A stretch of DNA of 64,000 bases from Myxococcus eversor (GTDB lineage Bacteria > Myxococcota > Myxococcia > Myxococcales > Myxococcaceae): contig NZ_JAAIXY010000036.1 of NCBI RefSeq assembly GCF_010894455.1, positions 1 to 64,000 on the forward strand, read 5' to 3'. Under the pieces are notes generated by a model. The model saw nothing but the letters and a program-made list of their open reading frames with translations. It was not told where the DNA came from and ran no database searches. This document shows, piece after piece, positions 8,316 to 16,907 of this stretch. The first letter of the stretch is position 1. Every line of letters begins with the position of its first letter. The position numbers were made by a program, and so were the translations under genes.

Positions 8316-8972
8316 TCAGCGCCGGGATGCGGTGGCCGGCAAGTCCCTCCACCGGGCCAGGTCCACGGAGGCCAACGGGTCCTCGCCCCGGAGGAAGCGC
8401 TCCAGGTGGCCCAGTGAGTCCACGCCGAAGAACAGCTCCCCGTCCGCGAAGACGGTGGGCACGCCGAACGCGCCCGCGGCGATGGCCTCTTCCGTGTTGC
8501 GGCGCAGGCGGTCCTTGATGTCCTGCCGTTGGGCCGCGGCGAGCAGCGCGGGCGCATCCAGCCCGGCGGCCTGGATGGCCACGGTCACCTGCTCGGGCGT
8601 CTCGGCGCCCTTCCCGCCTCCCCAGACCTCCGCGTAGAGGGCGGACACCAGCCGGCTCCGCGCCTCCAGGTCGTCCACGGCGGCCGTCACGCGCAGGGGG
8701 AGCAGCGGGACGAAGGGGTGCGCGGGGGGAGGACCGAAGGGCACGCCCAGCTCATGGGCGATGCGGAAGGTGTGCTTGAAGATGTAGCCACGCTTCGCGG
8801 GGACCTCGGCGGGGCCGATGTTTCCGGTGGCGTTGAGCACGCCCGCGAGCAACACCGGCACGGGCTCCACCACGCGGCCATGGCGGGCGGCGAGCGCGGG
8901 CATGCGCGTCCACGCGAGATAGGCGTAGGGGGAGAGGTAGTCGAAACAGAAGCGCAGGGGAGCAAGGGCCAT
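8316..8972 (-). CDS. 2-hydroxychromene-2-carboxylate isomerase-like DsbA-fold protein
   Basis: 218 residues. The N-terminus LRFCFDYLSPYAYLAWTRM matches the family pattern of Phe-Asp-x-x-Ser-Pro-Tyr-Ala-Tyr, where the Ser binds glutathione in HCCA isomerases. The C-terminal signature GAFGVPTVFADGELFFGVD is typical of the DsbA/kappa-GST fold. HCCA isomerase acts in naphthalene breakdown, but many bacterial members have unrelated or unknown substrates, and no ring-degradation pathway is seen here. The start ATG at 8972 gives the family length; longer frames upstream are Arg-rich and not credible. Confidence 0.85.
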   Translation of the reverse strand: MALAPLRFCFDYLSPYAYLAWTRMPALAARHGRVVEPVPVLLAGVLNATGNIGPAEVPAKRGYIFKHTFRIAHELGVPFGPPPAHPFVPLLPLRVTAAVDDLEARSRLVSALYAEVWGGGKGAETPEQVTVAIQAAGLDAPALLAAAQRQDIKDRLRRNTEEAIAAGAFGVPTVFADGELFFGVDSLGHLERFLRGEDPLASVDLARWRDLPATASRR

Positions 8973-9114
8973 GGGTGGAACTCTAGCGCCCTCAAGCGCC
9001 GCGTTCGCGGGGGAGCCTCGCGGACGACGCGCCCCCTGGAAAGCCACCGGGTCTCCGCATACCGCGCTCCGGTGGAACGGCTCCACGTGCGCCGCTCGAC
9101 ACAGAGGACCTCTC

Positions 9115-12100
9115 TCAGGCGCTCTGCAGGGACTCCGCGCTGCGCTGAAGCGCGCCCCGCAGCGACGTCGCCTGCGCCAGGAGATTCGACGCACGCGCCT
9201 CGGTGAAGGCCGCCTCCGCCGCCCCCAGCTCCACGACGGCCGCGTCGGCCGAGGACGACCGCTCCGCGAGCGCCAGATGCACCAGTCCCGCCTGCAGCAC
9301 GTTGCCCGTCAGCTCCGCCAGCGCGAGCGCGCGACGAAGGTGCACGAGCCCCGCTTCGCCCGGCAGCAGCGCGGCCAGCGCACGACGCGCCAGCACCTCA
9401 TCCCAGGGATTCGCCAGCACCGGGTCCACCGCGCGCGTGAGCGCCAGTTGCGCCGCCTCGTGCGCGGCCTCCAGGTGCCCCTGCTCCCGCTCGAAGCGAG
9501 ACTGGTACACGCACAGCAGCGTCTCCATCCGGATGCCGCCCTCGCGCGCCGCCGCCAGGGCCCGGGGCAGCGATTCCCGCGCCGCCTCCGCGTCCTCGAA
9601 CAACACGTCCCGGCACGCCTGATACGTCTGCACGTGGCACTGCAGCCACCGGTCCTCCGGGAGCACCCGCGCCAGCGCCTCCGCGCGCGCCACCACGGCG
9701 GCCACATGCTCGTGCTCGCCGCGCTCCAGGTAGTAGGGCGGCGTGAAGATGGCCAGGTTGCGCTCCATCAGCCGAGGGTTGCCCAACCTGCGCACCAGGT
9801 CCGTCTTCTCGGTGAAGGCCGGGACGAAGGCCGCGCCGTCCCCCGTGAACGCCGCGCGAGTCACCACCGAGAACAGGTGGAACGCGCGCACGTCGGTGAA
9901 GCCGTGGGCCTCCGCCACCGCATAGCCGTCCCGCGTCGCCTGCGCATCCAACGGCTCGCCGCGCAGCGCCAGGTTCATGTTCATCATGTAGCCGCCCATG
10001 CCCAACGCCCAGGCCAGGCGTCGCGGCAGTCGGCCCATCACCTCGCGCATCCCGCGCAGCCGGGAGAGCTGCTCGAACTGCGCCTCCACCACGCCCGCCG
10101 AGCGGCCCGTGTACGCGCTGAGCACCGCCGGAGCCAGCAGCGCGCCCGCCCGGAACGGCGACACCTCTGGCTGCTCCTCCCGCACGCGCTCCAGCAACAC
10201 GTCCAGGTCCTTCGTGCGCCCCACAATCGCCAGCGCCATGGCCTGGAGGATGCGCAGCTCCGCCTGCTTCCAGAAGATGTCCTCGGGCGACGACTGCGCA
10301 TCCGCCGCGCGCTCGCGGAACAGCTCCCGCAGCCGCGCGGGCCTCTCCTCCTCCGGCGCCGCGCACGCCGCGTCCAGTTGCGCCAGCGCGAGCCTGCGGC
10401 CCTCGGCCAGGTCCACGGTGGCCGCCCAGTGTGCGAAGAGCTTTTCCGCGAAGGCCAGCGAGCTGGGTGGGTCGCTCGCGTAGCCCACCTCCACCAGCGT
10501 CACCCAGATGCGCAAGAGCAGCCTGTCGCGGCCAGGGAAGTCCGGCGCGGCCTCCAGCAGCGTCGACGCCTCCTTCAAGAGCAGCGTCGCCTCCAGCAGC
10601 GCCTGCGCCTCCATGGCCGCGCGGCCCGCGTCCAGCAACGGGCCAATGGCCAGCTCCGGCTCCGACGAGCGCAGGTAGTGCCAGCCCACCGTGCGCGACA
10701 GGTCCGGCCGCTGGTAGTAGAGCGTCTGGAGCGCCAGCGCCACGCGCCCATGCGCCGCCCGCCGCTCATCGTCCTGCGTGCTGTCGTAGATGGCCTGGTG
10801 CACGGTGTCGTGCGTGAAGACGTACCGGCCCTCCTCCTCCTGGAGGAACTGCCGCTCGACGATGCCGTCCAGCACGGCGAACAGCTCCGACTCCGGCAGC
10901 TCCGCCAGCGCCCGCACCATGGGCAGCTCCAGGCTTCGCCCCGCCGGAGCCAGCCTGCGCAGGAGCGACACCTGCTCCACCGGCGCGGACGACAGGCGCT
11001 CGAGCACCGCCGCATGGATGCTCACGGGCAAGGCCCGCGTGTCCAATCCCTCCTCCGCCGTCCACCGGCCGCCCACGCGCGTCAGCGCGCCCTCCTCCAC
11101 CAGCGCGCGCAGACACTCGGTGGCGAAGAAGGCATTGCCGCCCGTCGTCGCATGAAGGCGCGCGACGAAGCCCTCGGGGACCTCCAGGCCCGGCAGCGCC
11201 AGTCCCACCAGCGTGCCCACGTGCTCGGCGGCCAGCGGCTCCAGGTCCATGCGCCAGGTGAGCTTCTCGTCCACCGTCTGGAACGCGAGGCTCAGCCGGC
11301 TCAGCTCACCCGAACGGAACGTGCCCACCACCATGCCGCGCGTGCCCTGCAGCGCGCGAATCAGCACGTTGAGCACCTCCAGCGAGGCGGTGTCCGCCCA
11401 GTGGAGGTCCTCGAAGCACAGCACGAACGTCATCCGCTTGCCGAGCGACTGGACCCACTCCGCCAGCGCCCCGAAGAACCCCAGCTTCTCCTCGCCGGGA
11501 ACCTGCGCCACGCCCTCGGACTCCGCCGACAGCGAGGGCAGCAGCCGCGACAGCCGCGGGGACAGCCGCTCCATCACCTCCGTGGGCGTGTGCGGCATCA
11601 GCGCGCGCAGCGCCTGCGCAATCGGAGTCAGTGGCGCCTGTCCCTCCGCCCGGCACTGCCCACGGCCAAAGGGCAGCTCCGCGAGCTTCGCCTGCAGCTC
11701 GAACTCCTGGAGCAGCCGCGTCTTGCCCACGCCGGCGGGAGCACCCAGGAGCACCGCGCGAGACTGGCCCCAGTCCGCCTCGGCCAGCCCGTTCATCAGC
11801 GCCTCCAGCTCCGCCGCGCGCCCGACGACCTCCGGCACGTGCAGGTAGCTGGAGCGCGCCGACAGCGGCTCCTCTGGCATCGGCTCCCCACTGGCGTGGC
11901 AGAGCGCCTCCATCAGCTCGCTCGCGTCCTGGAAGCGCTCGCGCGGGTCCTTGGCGAGCAGCAGCAGGATGATCTCCTCCAACTGGGGGTCCACCGGCCC
12001 CAGCGTGGAGGGTCGGGGCGGCGGACGCGTCAGGTGGTCCGCCAGCAGCGCCGCCGGCGTGTTGCGTTTGAAGGGCAGCCGGCGCGTCACCAGGTAGTAC

Positions 12101-12822
12101 GCCATGACACCCAGCGAGTAGAGGTCCGCGCGCCCGTCGATGCTCGCGCCGCGCTGCCACTCGGGGGCCAGGTACTCCAGCGTGCCCTTGAGCTTGCCGG
12201 GGCTCGGGGTGCCCAACTGATGCATCACCCCGAAGTCCATCAGCTTCACTGCGCCGGAGCTGGTGATGCGAACGTTGCTCGCCTTGATGTCGCAGTGCAC
12301 ATACAGGCGCGAGTGGATGAACGCGAGCACCTGCGCCATCTGCAGCAGCACGCGATACAGCGTGCGCGTGTCCAGCGGCGCCTCCCGAGCCAGCGTGCTC
12401 AGGTCCTGACCGTCCACCACCTCCATCGTGATGAAGCGGTTGCCGGCCTCCGTCATGCCCCAGTCGAACACCTTCAGCGTGCCCGGGTGCTGGAGCTTCT
12501 TCATCGCGAAGAACTCGTGCCGGAACATCAGCACCAGCTCCTCCGTCTTCCCCGCCGTCAGCCCCGCGGGGACCTGCATCTCCTTGAGCGCCACACGCCG
12601 CTTCTCGTGCAGGTCCTCCGCCAGCCAGATGCGGCCCATGCCGCCCTCGCCCAGCAGGCCCTCCACCCGGTAGCGCCCCGTCACCACCATCCCCACTTCC
12701 AGCGAGCGGCGCACTCCAGCGGCGTCACCGGGCAGGGTGACGGGCGTGCGGATGCGGTCCCCCCATGAACTCGGAGGACGGCTGCGCTCATCTAGAACGG
12801 TTGTCTTCTCTTCGTCGCTCAC
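9115..12822 (-). CDS. Ser/Thr protein kinase fused to AAA/NTPase and TPR-like region
   Basis: 1235 residues. The kinase domain (about 50-310) has GEGGMG (59-64), Lys80 in VALKEM, catalytic Asp178 in HCDIKASN, DFG at 196-198 and APEW at 219-222. The HRD arginine is Cys (non-RD kinase). A P-loop domain follows (VVGRAAELEALMNGL, Walker A GAPAGVGKT at about 360-368, LCFEDLHWAD Walker B). The remaining 700 residues are Ala/Leu-rich helices typical of TPR-like arrays. The layout matches PknK/MalT-like STAND kinases common in myxobacteria, which act as signal-responsive regulators. GTG 12822 is the preferred start; ATG 12690 has a better ribosome-binding site (GGAAG) but would trim residues before the kinase domain. 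Confidence 0.9.
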   Translation of the reverse strand: MSDEEKTTVLDERSRPPSSWGDRIRTPVTLPGDAAGVRRSLEVGMVVTGRYRVEGLLGEGGMGRIWLAEDLHEKRRVALKEMQVPAGLTAGKTEELVLMFRHEFFAMKKLQHPGTLKVFDWGMTEAGNRFITMEVVDGQDLSTLAREAPLDTRTLYRVLLQMAQVLAFIHSRLYVHCDIKASNVRITSSGAVKLMDFGVMHQLGTPSPGKLKGTLEYLAPEWQRGASIDGRADLYSLGVMAYYLVTRRLPFKRNTPAALLADHLTRPPPRPSTLGPVDPQLEEIILLLLAKDPRERFQDASELMEALCHASGEPMPEEPLSARSSYLHVPEVVGRAAELEALMNGLAEADWGQSRAVLLGAPAGVGKTRLLQEFELQAKLAELPFGRGQCRAEGQAPLTPIAQALRALMPHTPTEVMERLSPRLSRLLPSLSAESEGVAQVPGEEKLGFFGALAEWVQSLGKRMTFVLCFEDLHWADTASLEVLNVLIRALQGTRGMVVGTFRSGELSRLSLAFQTVDEKLTWRMDLEPLAAEHVGTLVGLALPGLEVPEGFVARLHATTGGNAFFATECLRALVEEGALTRVGGRWTAEEGLDTRALPVSIHAAVLERLSSAPVEQVSLLRRLAPAGRSLELPMVRALAELPESELFAVLDGIVERQFLQEEEGRYVFTHDTVHQAIYDSTQDDERRAAHGRVALALQTLYYQRPDLSRTVGWHYLRSSEPELAIGPLLDAGRAAMEAQALLEATLLLKEASTLLEAAPDFPGRDRLLLRIWVTLVEVGYASDPPSSLAFAEKLFAHWAATVDLAEGRRLALAQLDAACAAPEEERPARLRELFRERAADAQSSPEDIFWKQAELRILQAMALAIVGRTKDLDVLLERVREEQPEVSPFRAGALLAPAVLSAYTGRSAGVVEAQFEQLSRLRGMREVMGRLPRRLAWALGMGGYMMNMNLALRGEPLDAQATRDGYAVAEAHGFTDVRAFHLFSVVTRAAFTGDGAAFVPAFTEKTDLVRRLGNPRLMERNLAIFTPPYYLERGEHEHVAAVVARAEALARVLPEDRWLQCHVQTYQACRDVLFEDAEAARESLPRALAAAREGGIRMETLLCVYQSRFEREQGHLEAAHEAAQLALTRAVDPVLANPWDEVLARRALAALLPGEAGLVHLRRALALAELTGNVLQAGLVHLALAERSSSADAAVVELGAAEAAFTEARASNLLAQATSLRGALQRSAESLQSA

Positions 12823-13221
12823 GAAGGTGGGACCAGAAGGTCGGCAGAATCCAGAAGTCGATGGAATATCACGTTTCCATGTATCGGACACACTCCGTTG
12901 GAAGGGAGGGAACCCCAGGTCTCGTCGGGCAGGCGACACCCACACGACGCGCGGGCATGAAGCATGGTGGGCACTCATCCAATCCCCACCCCATGCGGGA
13001 CACCCTCTCACGGCGTGCGCGCGTGAAGCGGGGTGAGGCATGCACGCCCGAGCAGGTTGCCCCGACGCGCCGCTCCAGGCGCTCGGAGAGGCGGCTCCTC
13101 TCCTGTACCTCGGTCTAGGGGTGGGGGCGGACCCCTTGCTACGGCGGGCGTCGAGCGGGGATGCTCCAGGGTGAGGCCGCATCCCGTCGGGCTTCACCTT
13201 CACCGGAGGCGCCCGAGCATC
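12823..13221. other. 399-bp gap between divergent kinase and response regulator genes
   Basis: No credible coding frame and no hairpin of note. It must hold the promoters for both divergent genes. The part next to the kinase (about 12855-12905) is less GC-rich than the surroundings. I could not identify a convincing -35/-10 pair or a sigma-54 GG-N10-GC site on either strand. Confidence 0.5.
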
Positions 13222-13638
13222 GTGAAGCCCAAGGTCCTCATCGTCGAAAACTCCTGGACGATGCGCGAGACACTCCGCCTCCTGCTGTCCGGGGACTTCG
13301 ACTGCACCGTGGCGGCGAACGGCGAGGCGGGGCTGGCCCAGGCCCTGAGCCAGCCGCCGGATCTGCTCCTCTCGGACGTGAACATGGAGGGCATGGACGG
13401 CTACGAGCTGTGCCGTCGCTGCCGCCAGGAGCCCACGCTCCAGCACATCCCCGTCGTCTTCGTCAGTGGCTACGCGCCCCGCTCGGACAGCGACCCGAGC
13501 CTGCCCGTGCCCGACGCGTATCTCGTCAAGCCCGTGAAGCCGCCCCAGCTCATCGCCGAAATCCACGCCCTGCTCCAGCGCGGAAGCAGCCCCCCTCCCC
13601 CGGCGGCGCCCTCCCCGCGGCCCACCAACAAGGCCTGA
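13222..13638 (+). CDS. Stand-alone response regulator receiver protein
   Basis: 138 residues, receiver domain only plus a Pro/Ala-rich tail. The phospho-acceptor is Asp52 in LLLSDVNMEG, the switch residue Ser83 is in VFVSGYAP and Lys103 is in YLVKPVK. The usual Asp-Asp pair of the acidic pocket reads Glu9-Asn10 (VLIVENSW), which may change Mg binding. The GTG start at 13222 is preceded by GGAGG. A CheY-like output through protein contact is likely; the partner kinase is not adjacent. It is convergent with the urate operon. Confidence 0.88.
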   Translation: MKPKVLIVENSWTMRETLRLLLSGDFDCTVAANGEAGLAQALSQPPDLLLSDVNMEGMDGYELCRRCRQEPTLQHIPVVFVSGYAPRSDSDPSLPVPDAYLVKPVKPPQLIAEIHALLQRGSSPPPPAAPSPRPTNKA

Positions 13639-13648
13639 GGCCCGGGGT

Positions 13649-13993
13649 TCAGCTCCCCCGGTACGTCGAGTAGCCGAAGGGGCTGAGCAGCAGGGGCACG
13701 TGGTAGTGCTCGTCGGGCGCGGCCAGCTCGAACACCACCGACACCGACGGGTAGAAGCCCTTCACGCCGAGCCCCCGGAAGTACGTCCCGGTGTCGAAGG
13801 ACATCCGGTACACGCCGGGCTCGACGCGAGCGCCGGCCGGCAGGAAGTCGCGCACGCGGCCATCGTCGTTGGTGACGCCGCGAGCCAGCTCCTTCCACTC
13901 GCCCGCGGCCACCTGGACCTCCAATGCAATGGGAACACCGGAGGCCGGACGGCCGCGGTTCGTATCGAGAACGTGGGTGGAAAGAGTGCTCAT
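13649..13993 (-). CDS. uraH: 5-hydroxyisourate hydrolase (transthyretin-like)
   Basis: 114 residues, the normal length. The N-terminal STHVLDTNRGRPASGV and the C-terminal signature ending STYRGS are diagnostic for HIU hydrolase, as opposed to true transthyretin. It hydrolyses 5-hydroxyisourate to OHCU, the second step of urate degradation. The ATG overlaps the uraD stop codon (ATGA), so the two are translationally coupled. It is the last gene of a five-gene operon running from 18349 to 13649. Confidence 0.95.
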   Translation of the reverse strand: MSTLSTHVLDTNRGRPASGVPIALEVQVAAGEWKELARGVTNDDGRVRDFLPAGARVEPGVYRMSFDTGTYFRGLGVKGFYPSVSVVFELAAPDEHYHVPLLLSPFGYSTYRGS

Positions 13994-14499
13994 GACGCCA
14001 GCAGCTTCTCCAATCGGATGCGGGTGATTTTCGCCTGCTCGCCAGCGGCGATGCGCAGCTCGTCGTCCGGTGCGTTGCCCAGGCGCGCGCGCAGCAGCCC
14101 CAACATCTCATCCGCGCTCTTGCCCGTGGCGCAGACGAGGAAGATGAAGCCGAAGCGCTCCTCGTAGGCCTTGTTGCCGTCGGCCAGACCCTGGAGCACC
14201 GCCTCGGCGGCGCCGCTCACCCCGCCCTGCTCCTGCGAGGACCAGGTGGCGGTGGACGCGAACTTCGCGCGCAGCGCGTCCACGCCGCCGATGCGCGGGT
14301 GGTGCTTGAAGGCCTCGTGCCAGTCATCCGGCCCCGTCTGCTCCCAGAGCCACCCGGCCTCCGCCAACACGTGCTCCACGTCCCGGTAGGGCCGCGCGCG
14401 CACCATGGCCTCCACCCAGCGCGCGGAGCCACAGCAGCGCAAGAGCTCCTCCTTGGCCGCCTCGGGAGCCAGCGTGTTGAGCCGAGTCAGCGCGCTCAT
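13990..14499 (-). CDS. uraD: OHCU decarboxylase
   Basis: 169 residues. Family motifs include FKHHPRIGG, the active-site His region of OHCU decarboxylase, and WSSQEQGGV. A further one is FGFIFLVCATGKSADEML. It decarboxylates 2-oxo-4-hydroxy-4-carboxy-5-ureidoimidazoline to S-allantoin. The ATG overlaps the allantoicase stop (ATGA) and its own stop overlaps uraH. The start at MSALTRLN gives the normal length; longer frames upstream run back into the allantoicase gene. Confidence 0.95.
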   Translation of the reverse strand: MSALTRLNTLAPEAAKEELLRCCGSARWVEAMVRARPYRDVEHVLAEAGWLWEQTGPDDWHEAFKHHPRIGGVDALRAKFASTATWSSQEQGGVSGAAEAVLQGLADGNKAYEERFGFIFLVCATGKSADEMLGLLRARLGNAPDDELRIAAGEQAKITRIRLEKLLAS

Positions 14500-15518
14500 G
14501 CCGGCCGCCCGTGGACGCGCAACCGGCTGACACCACCGTCGGGGAAGATTTTCAGCCGCACGTGGGTGAAGGGGCCCTTCGCCTTCAGCTCGGACTCGAA
14601 GTAGTGGCGATGGTCCGCCTGGAGCTTCGTGCGCGGCAAGAGCTCCGTCCACGCGAGGTCATGCGCGTTGGCGAAGTCCACCACCGGCTCACGCAGGGAG
14701 ATTCCCTCCAGGGACGCGCTCTCCGGGAAGTTGCCCTTGTAGTGCGCGGTGTCCACCTCCACGCGCTCCACGGAGCCGGGGACGGCCAGCTTCACCACAA
14801 TCCAGTCGAAGCCCGGCAGCAGGCGCTTGCGGCGCGTCTCCCATCCCTCGCCCATGTTGGCGGCACGGCCCGGGAGGATGAGGTTGTCCTTCGGGCCGAA
14901 GAAGGCGTCGTTGCACGCGGACACCGTGCCGCCATTCTCCGCCGCCGCCAGGTCCACCGAGCCATTCGCATGCGTCAGCCGCGACAGGTCCGGCCTCACC
15001 TCGCCGTGGACGCGGAAGCGCGCCACGCCACCGTCCGGGTAGATGTTGAGGCGCAGGTGCGTCCAGCGCTGCTCACTGAGGATGGGGAAGAGGTTGCGCG
15101 AACCGCCCTGCAGCCGCAGCTGCGGGAGGATGCGCGTCCACTTCGCGTCCACCAGCGACTCGGCGGAGGGCGAGCCTTCTACCTCCAGCGCGTCCACCGA
15201 GGCGTACTCGGGGAAGTTGCCCACGAAGTGGTTGGTGTCGACATCCACGCCGCGCAACACGCCGGGCAGCCCGAGCTGGAGGATGCACCAGTCGTGACCG
15301 GGAACGCGCTTGCGGCGCGACTCCCAGCCGTCCATCCACTTGCCCTGCTCGGTGTACTTGTCGGGGATGAAGACGCCTCGGCCGGGCTTGAGCAGGTTCT
15401 CCTTGCCGGCGAAGAACTCGTCACTGGCCAGCAGGGCCTTGCCGCCGACCTTCTCCGCGGCCAGGTCGATGAGCTCGGTGAAGCCGACGCGCAGCTTCCC
15501 CTCTTCCGGTGCATGCAT
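14496..15518 (-). CDS. alc: Allantoicase
   Basis: 340 residues made of two homologous jelly-roll-like halves, each with a DEFFAGKENLL / DAFFGPKDNLI motif, a GWE(S/T)RRKR motif, a VD(T)N/AH-(F/Y)-x-GNFPE motif and a WTHLRLNIYPDGG or FTHVRLKIFPDGG motif. The duplication is characteristic of allantoicase. It hydrolyses allantoate to ureidoglycolate and urea. It lies 21 bases downstream of allantoinase and overlaps uraD. No ureidoglycolate lyase is in the operon, so the pathway stops at this product within the window. Confidence 0.95.
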   Translation of the reverse strand: MHAPEEGKLRVGFTELIDLAAEKVGGKALLASDEFFAGKENLLKPGRGVFIPDKYTEQGKWMDGWESRRKRVPGHDWCILQLGLPGVLRGVDVDTNHFVGNFPEYASVDALEVEGSPSAESLVDAKWTRILPQLRLQGGSRNLFPILSEQRWTHLRLNIYPDGGVARFRVHGEVRPDLSRLTHANGSVDLAAAENGGTVSACNDAFFGPKDNLILPGRAANMGEGWETRRKRLLPGFDWIVVKLAVPGSVERVEVDTAHYKGNFPESASLEGISLREPVVDFANAHDLAWTELLPRTKLQADHRHYFESELKAKGPFTHVRLKIFPDGGVSRLRVHGRPA

Positions 15519-15539
15519 GGTGTGTAATCTCCAAAGGCT

Positions 15540-16907
15540 TCAAACGGCGATGCGCGCCGAGGACGGGCGGCGCACCCAGGTTCCACTCGGACGCGGGAAG
15601 GGCTGCCCGCGCTCGTAGATTTTCGTCCCGCGAAGGAACGTCGTCTCCACCACGCCCGAGAGCGTGCGGCCCGCGTACGGCGTCAGCGGGTGACGGTGCT
15701 GGAGCCGCTTGGGCTCCACGGTGAATGTGGCCTCGGGGTCGAACACCACCAGGTCCGCGTCAGCGCCGGGTGACAGCGTCCCCTTGGTGCCGTGCAGTCC
15801 CACCAGCCGAGCCGGGGCTTCACACATCCAGCGGACCAGCGTCTCCAGACCGTGGCCACGCCTGGCCGCCTCGGTCCACACGGCAGACAGGCTGAGCTGG
15901 AGCGACGCGATGCCGCCCCACGCCGCGCCGAAGTCACCGCGCTCCAGGAGCTTCAGCGCCGGCGTGCAGGGCGAGTGGTCCGACACGACCAACTCGATGT
16001 CGCCCCGCGCCAGCCCGGCCCAGAGCCGCTCGCGATTCTCAGCCTCGCGGATGGGGGGCGCGCACTTGAAGTGGGTGGCCCCATCCTCGATTTCCTCGGC
16101 GGTGAAGCTGAGGTAGTGCGGACACGTCTCCACCGAGACATCCAGTCCCTCCCGGCGCGCGTCTGCCAGCAACGGCAGCGCATCCGCCGACGACAGATGG
16201 ACGATGTGGACCCGGCAGCGGTGCTGACGCGCCAGCTCCATCATCATCCGGATGGCGTCCTGCTCCCAGCGGCGAGGCCGGGACTCCAGATAGGCGCGGT
16301 ACGTGCGCGGGCCGCCCGCGTCCGCGGCCTCCAGCGGAGACTCCAGCTCCGCGTGGACAATGAGCGGAATGCCCCGCCGCGCGAGAATCGGCATCGCCAC
16401 GTCGAGCACCGCGCGGTCCGCCGGGGGAAACTCGTCCACGCCCGAGGGGCACAAGAAGCACTTGAAGCCCGCGACACCCGCGTCGATGAGCGCTTCCAAC
16501 TCGTCCGCGTTGCCCGGAATCACCCCGCCCCAGAAGCCGTGGTCCACCTGACTGGACTCGCTGGCGGCGCTCGCCTTGAGCTTCAGCGCCTCCAACGTGG
16601 TGGTGGGCGGCAGCGAGTTGAGCGGCATGTCCACGACGGTGGTGATGCCGCCGGCCGCCGCCGCGCGCGTGGCCGTCTCGAAGCCCTCCCACTCCGTGCG
16701 GCCGGGCTCGTTGATGTGCGCGTGGCAGTCCACCACGCCAGGCATCACCACGTGGTTGCCCACGTCCGTCACCGTCAGGGCCCCGAGCGCCTCACTGGGC
16801 CCCGCCACCTTCACCACCCGCCCGTCCTTCACCACCACCACGGCCTCGCGCAAACCACCCGCCGCGAGGACGCGACGGCTGCGCAGCCCGAACTCACCAC
16901 TGCTCAT
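15540..16907 (-). CDS. allB: Allantoinase
   Basis: 455 residues of the cyclic amidohydrolase family. The metal-binding motif is VDCHAHINEPGRTEWEG, the carbamylated lysine lies in GFKCFLCPSG, further ligands lie in IVHAELE and IVHLSSA, and the catalytic Asp is in VVSDHSPC. It opens the allantoin ring to allantoate. I chose MSSGEFGLRS because its ATG overlaps the stop of the upstream flavoprotein gene (ATGA), a coupling pattern used throughout this operon. The family fit and gene context agree. Confidence 0.95.
   Translation of the reverse strand: MSSGEFGLRSRRVLAAGGLREAVVVVKDGRVVKVAGPSEALGALTVTDVGNHVVMPGVVDCHAHINEPGRTEWEGFETATRAAAAGGITTVVDMPLNSLPPTTTLEALKLKASAASESSQVDHGFWGGVIPGNADELEALIDAGVAGFKCFLCPSGVDEFPPADRAVLDVAMPILARRGIPLIVHAELESPLEAADAGGPRTYRAYLESRPRRWEQDAIRMMMELARQHRCRVHIVHLSSADALPLLADARREGLDVSVETCPHYLSFTAEEIEDGATHFKCAPPIREAENRERLWAGLARGDIELVVSDHSPCTPALKLLERGDFGAAWGGIASLQLSLSAVWTEAARRGHGLETLVRWMCEAPARLVGLHGTKGTLSPGADADLVVFDPEATFTVEPKRLQHRHPLTPYAGRTLSGVVETTFLRGTKIYERGQPFPRPSGTWVRRPSSARIAV

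Noticed and set aside
8971-12768. Very long open frame on the plus strand opposite the kinase gene
   Set aside because: Rich in Arg, His, Gln and Leu with no recognisable domain; in very GC-rich genes the complementary frame often stays open. The kinase on the minus strand has full catalytic motifs.
12823-13566. N-terminal extension of the kinase up to 13566
   Set aside because: Overlaps the response regulator gene on the other strand and has no conserved residues; the protein-like sequence begins at the GTG at 12822.
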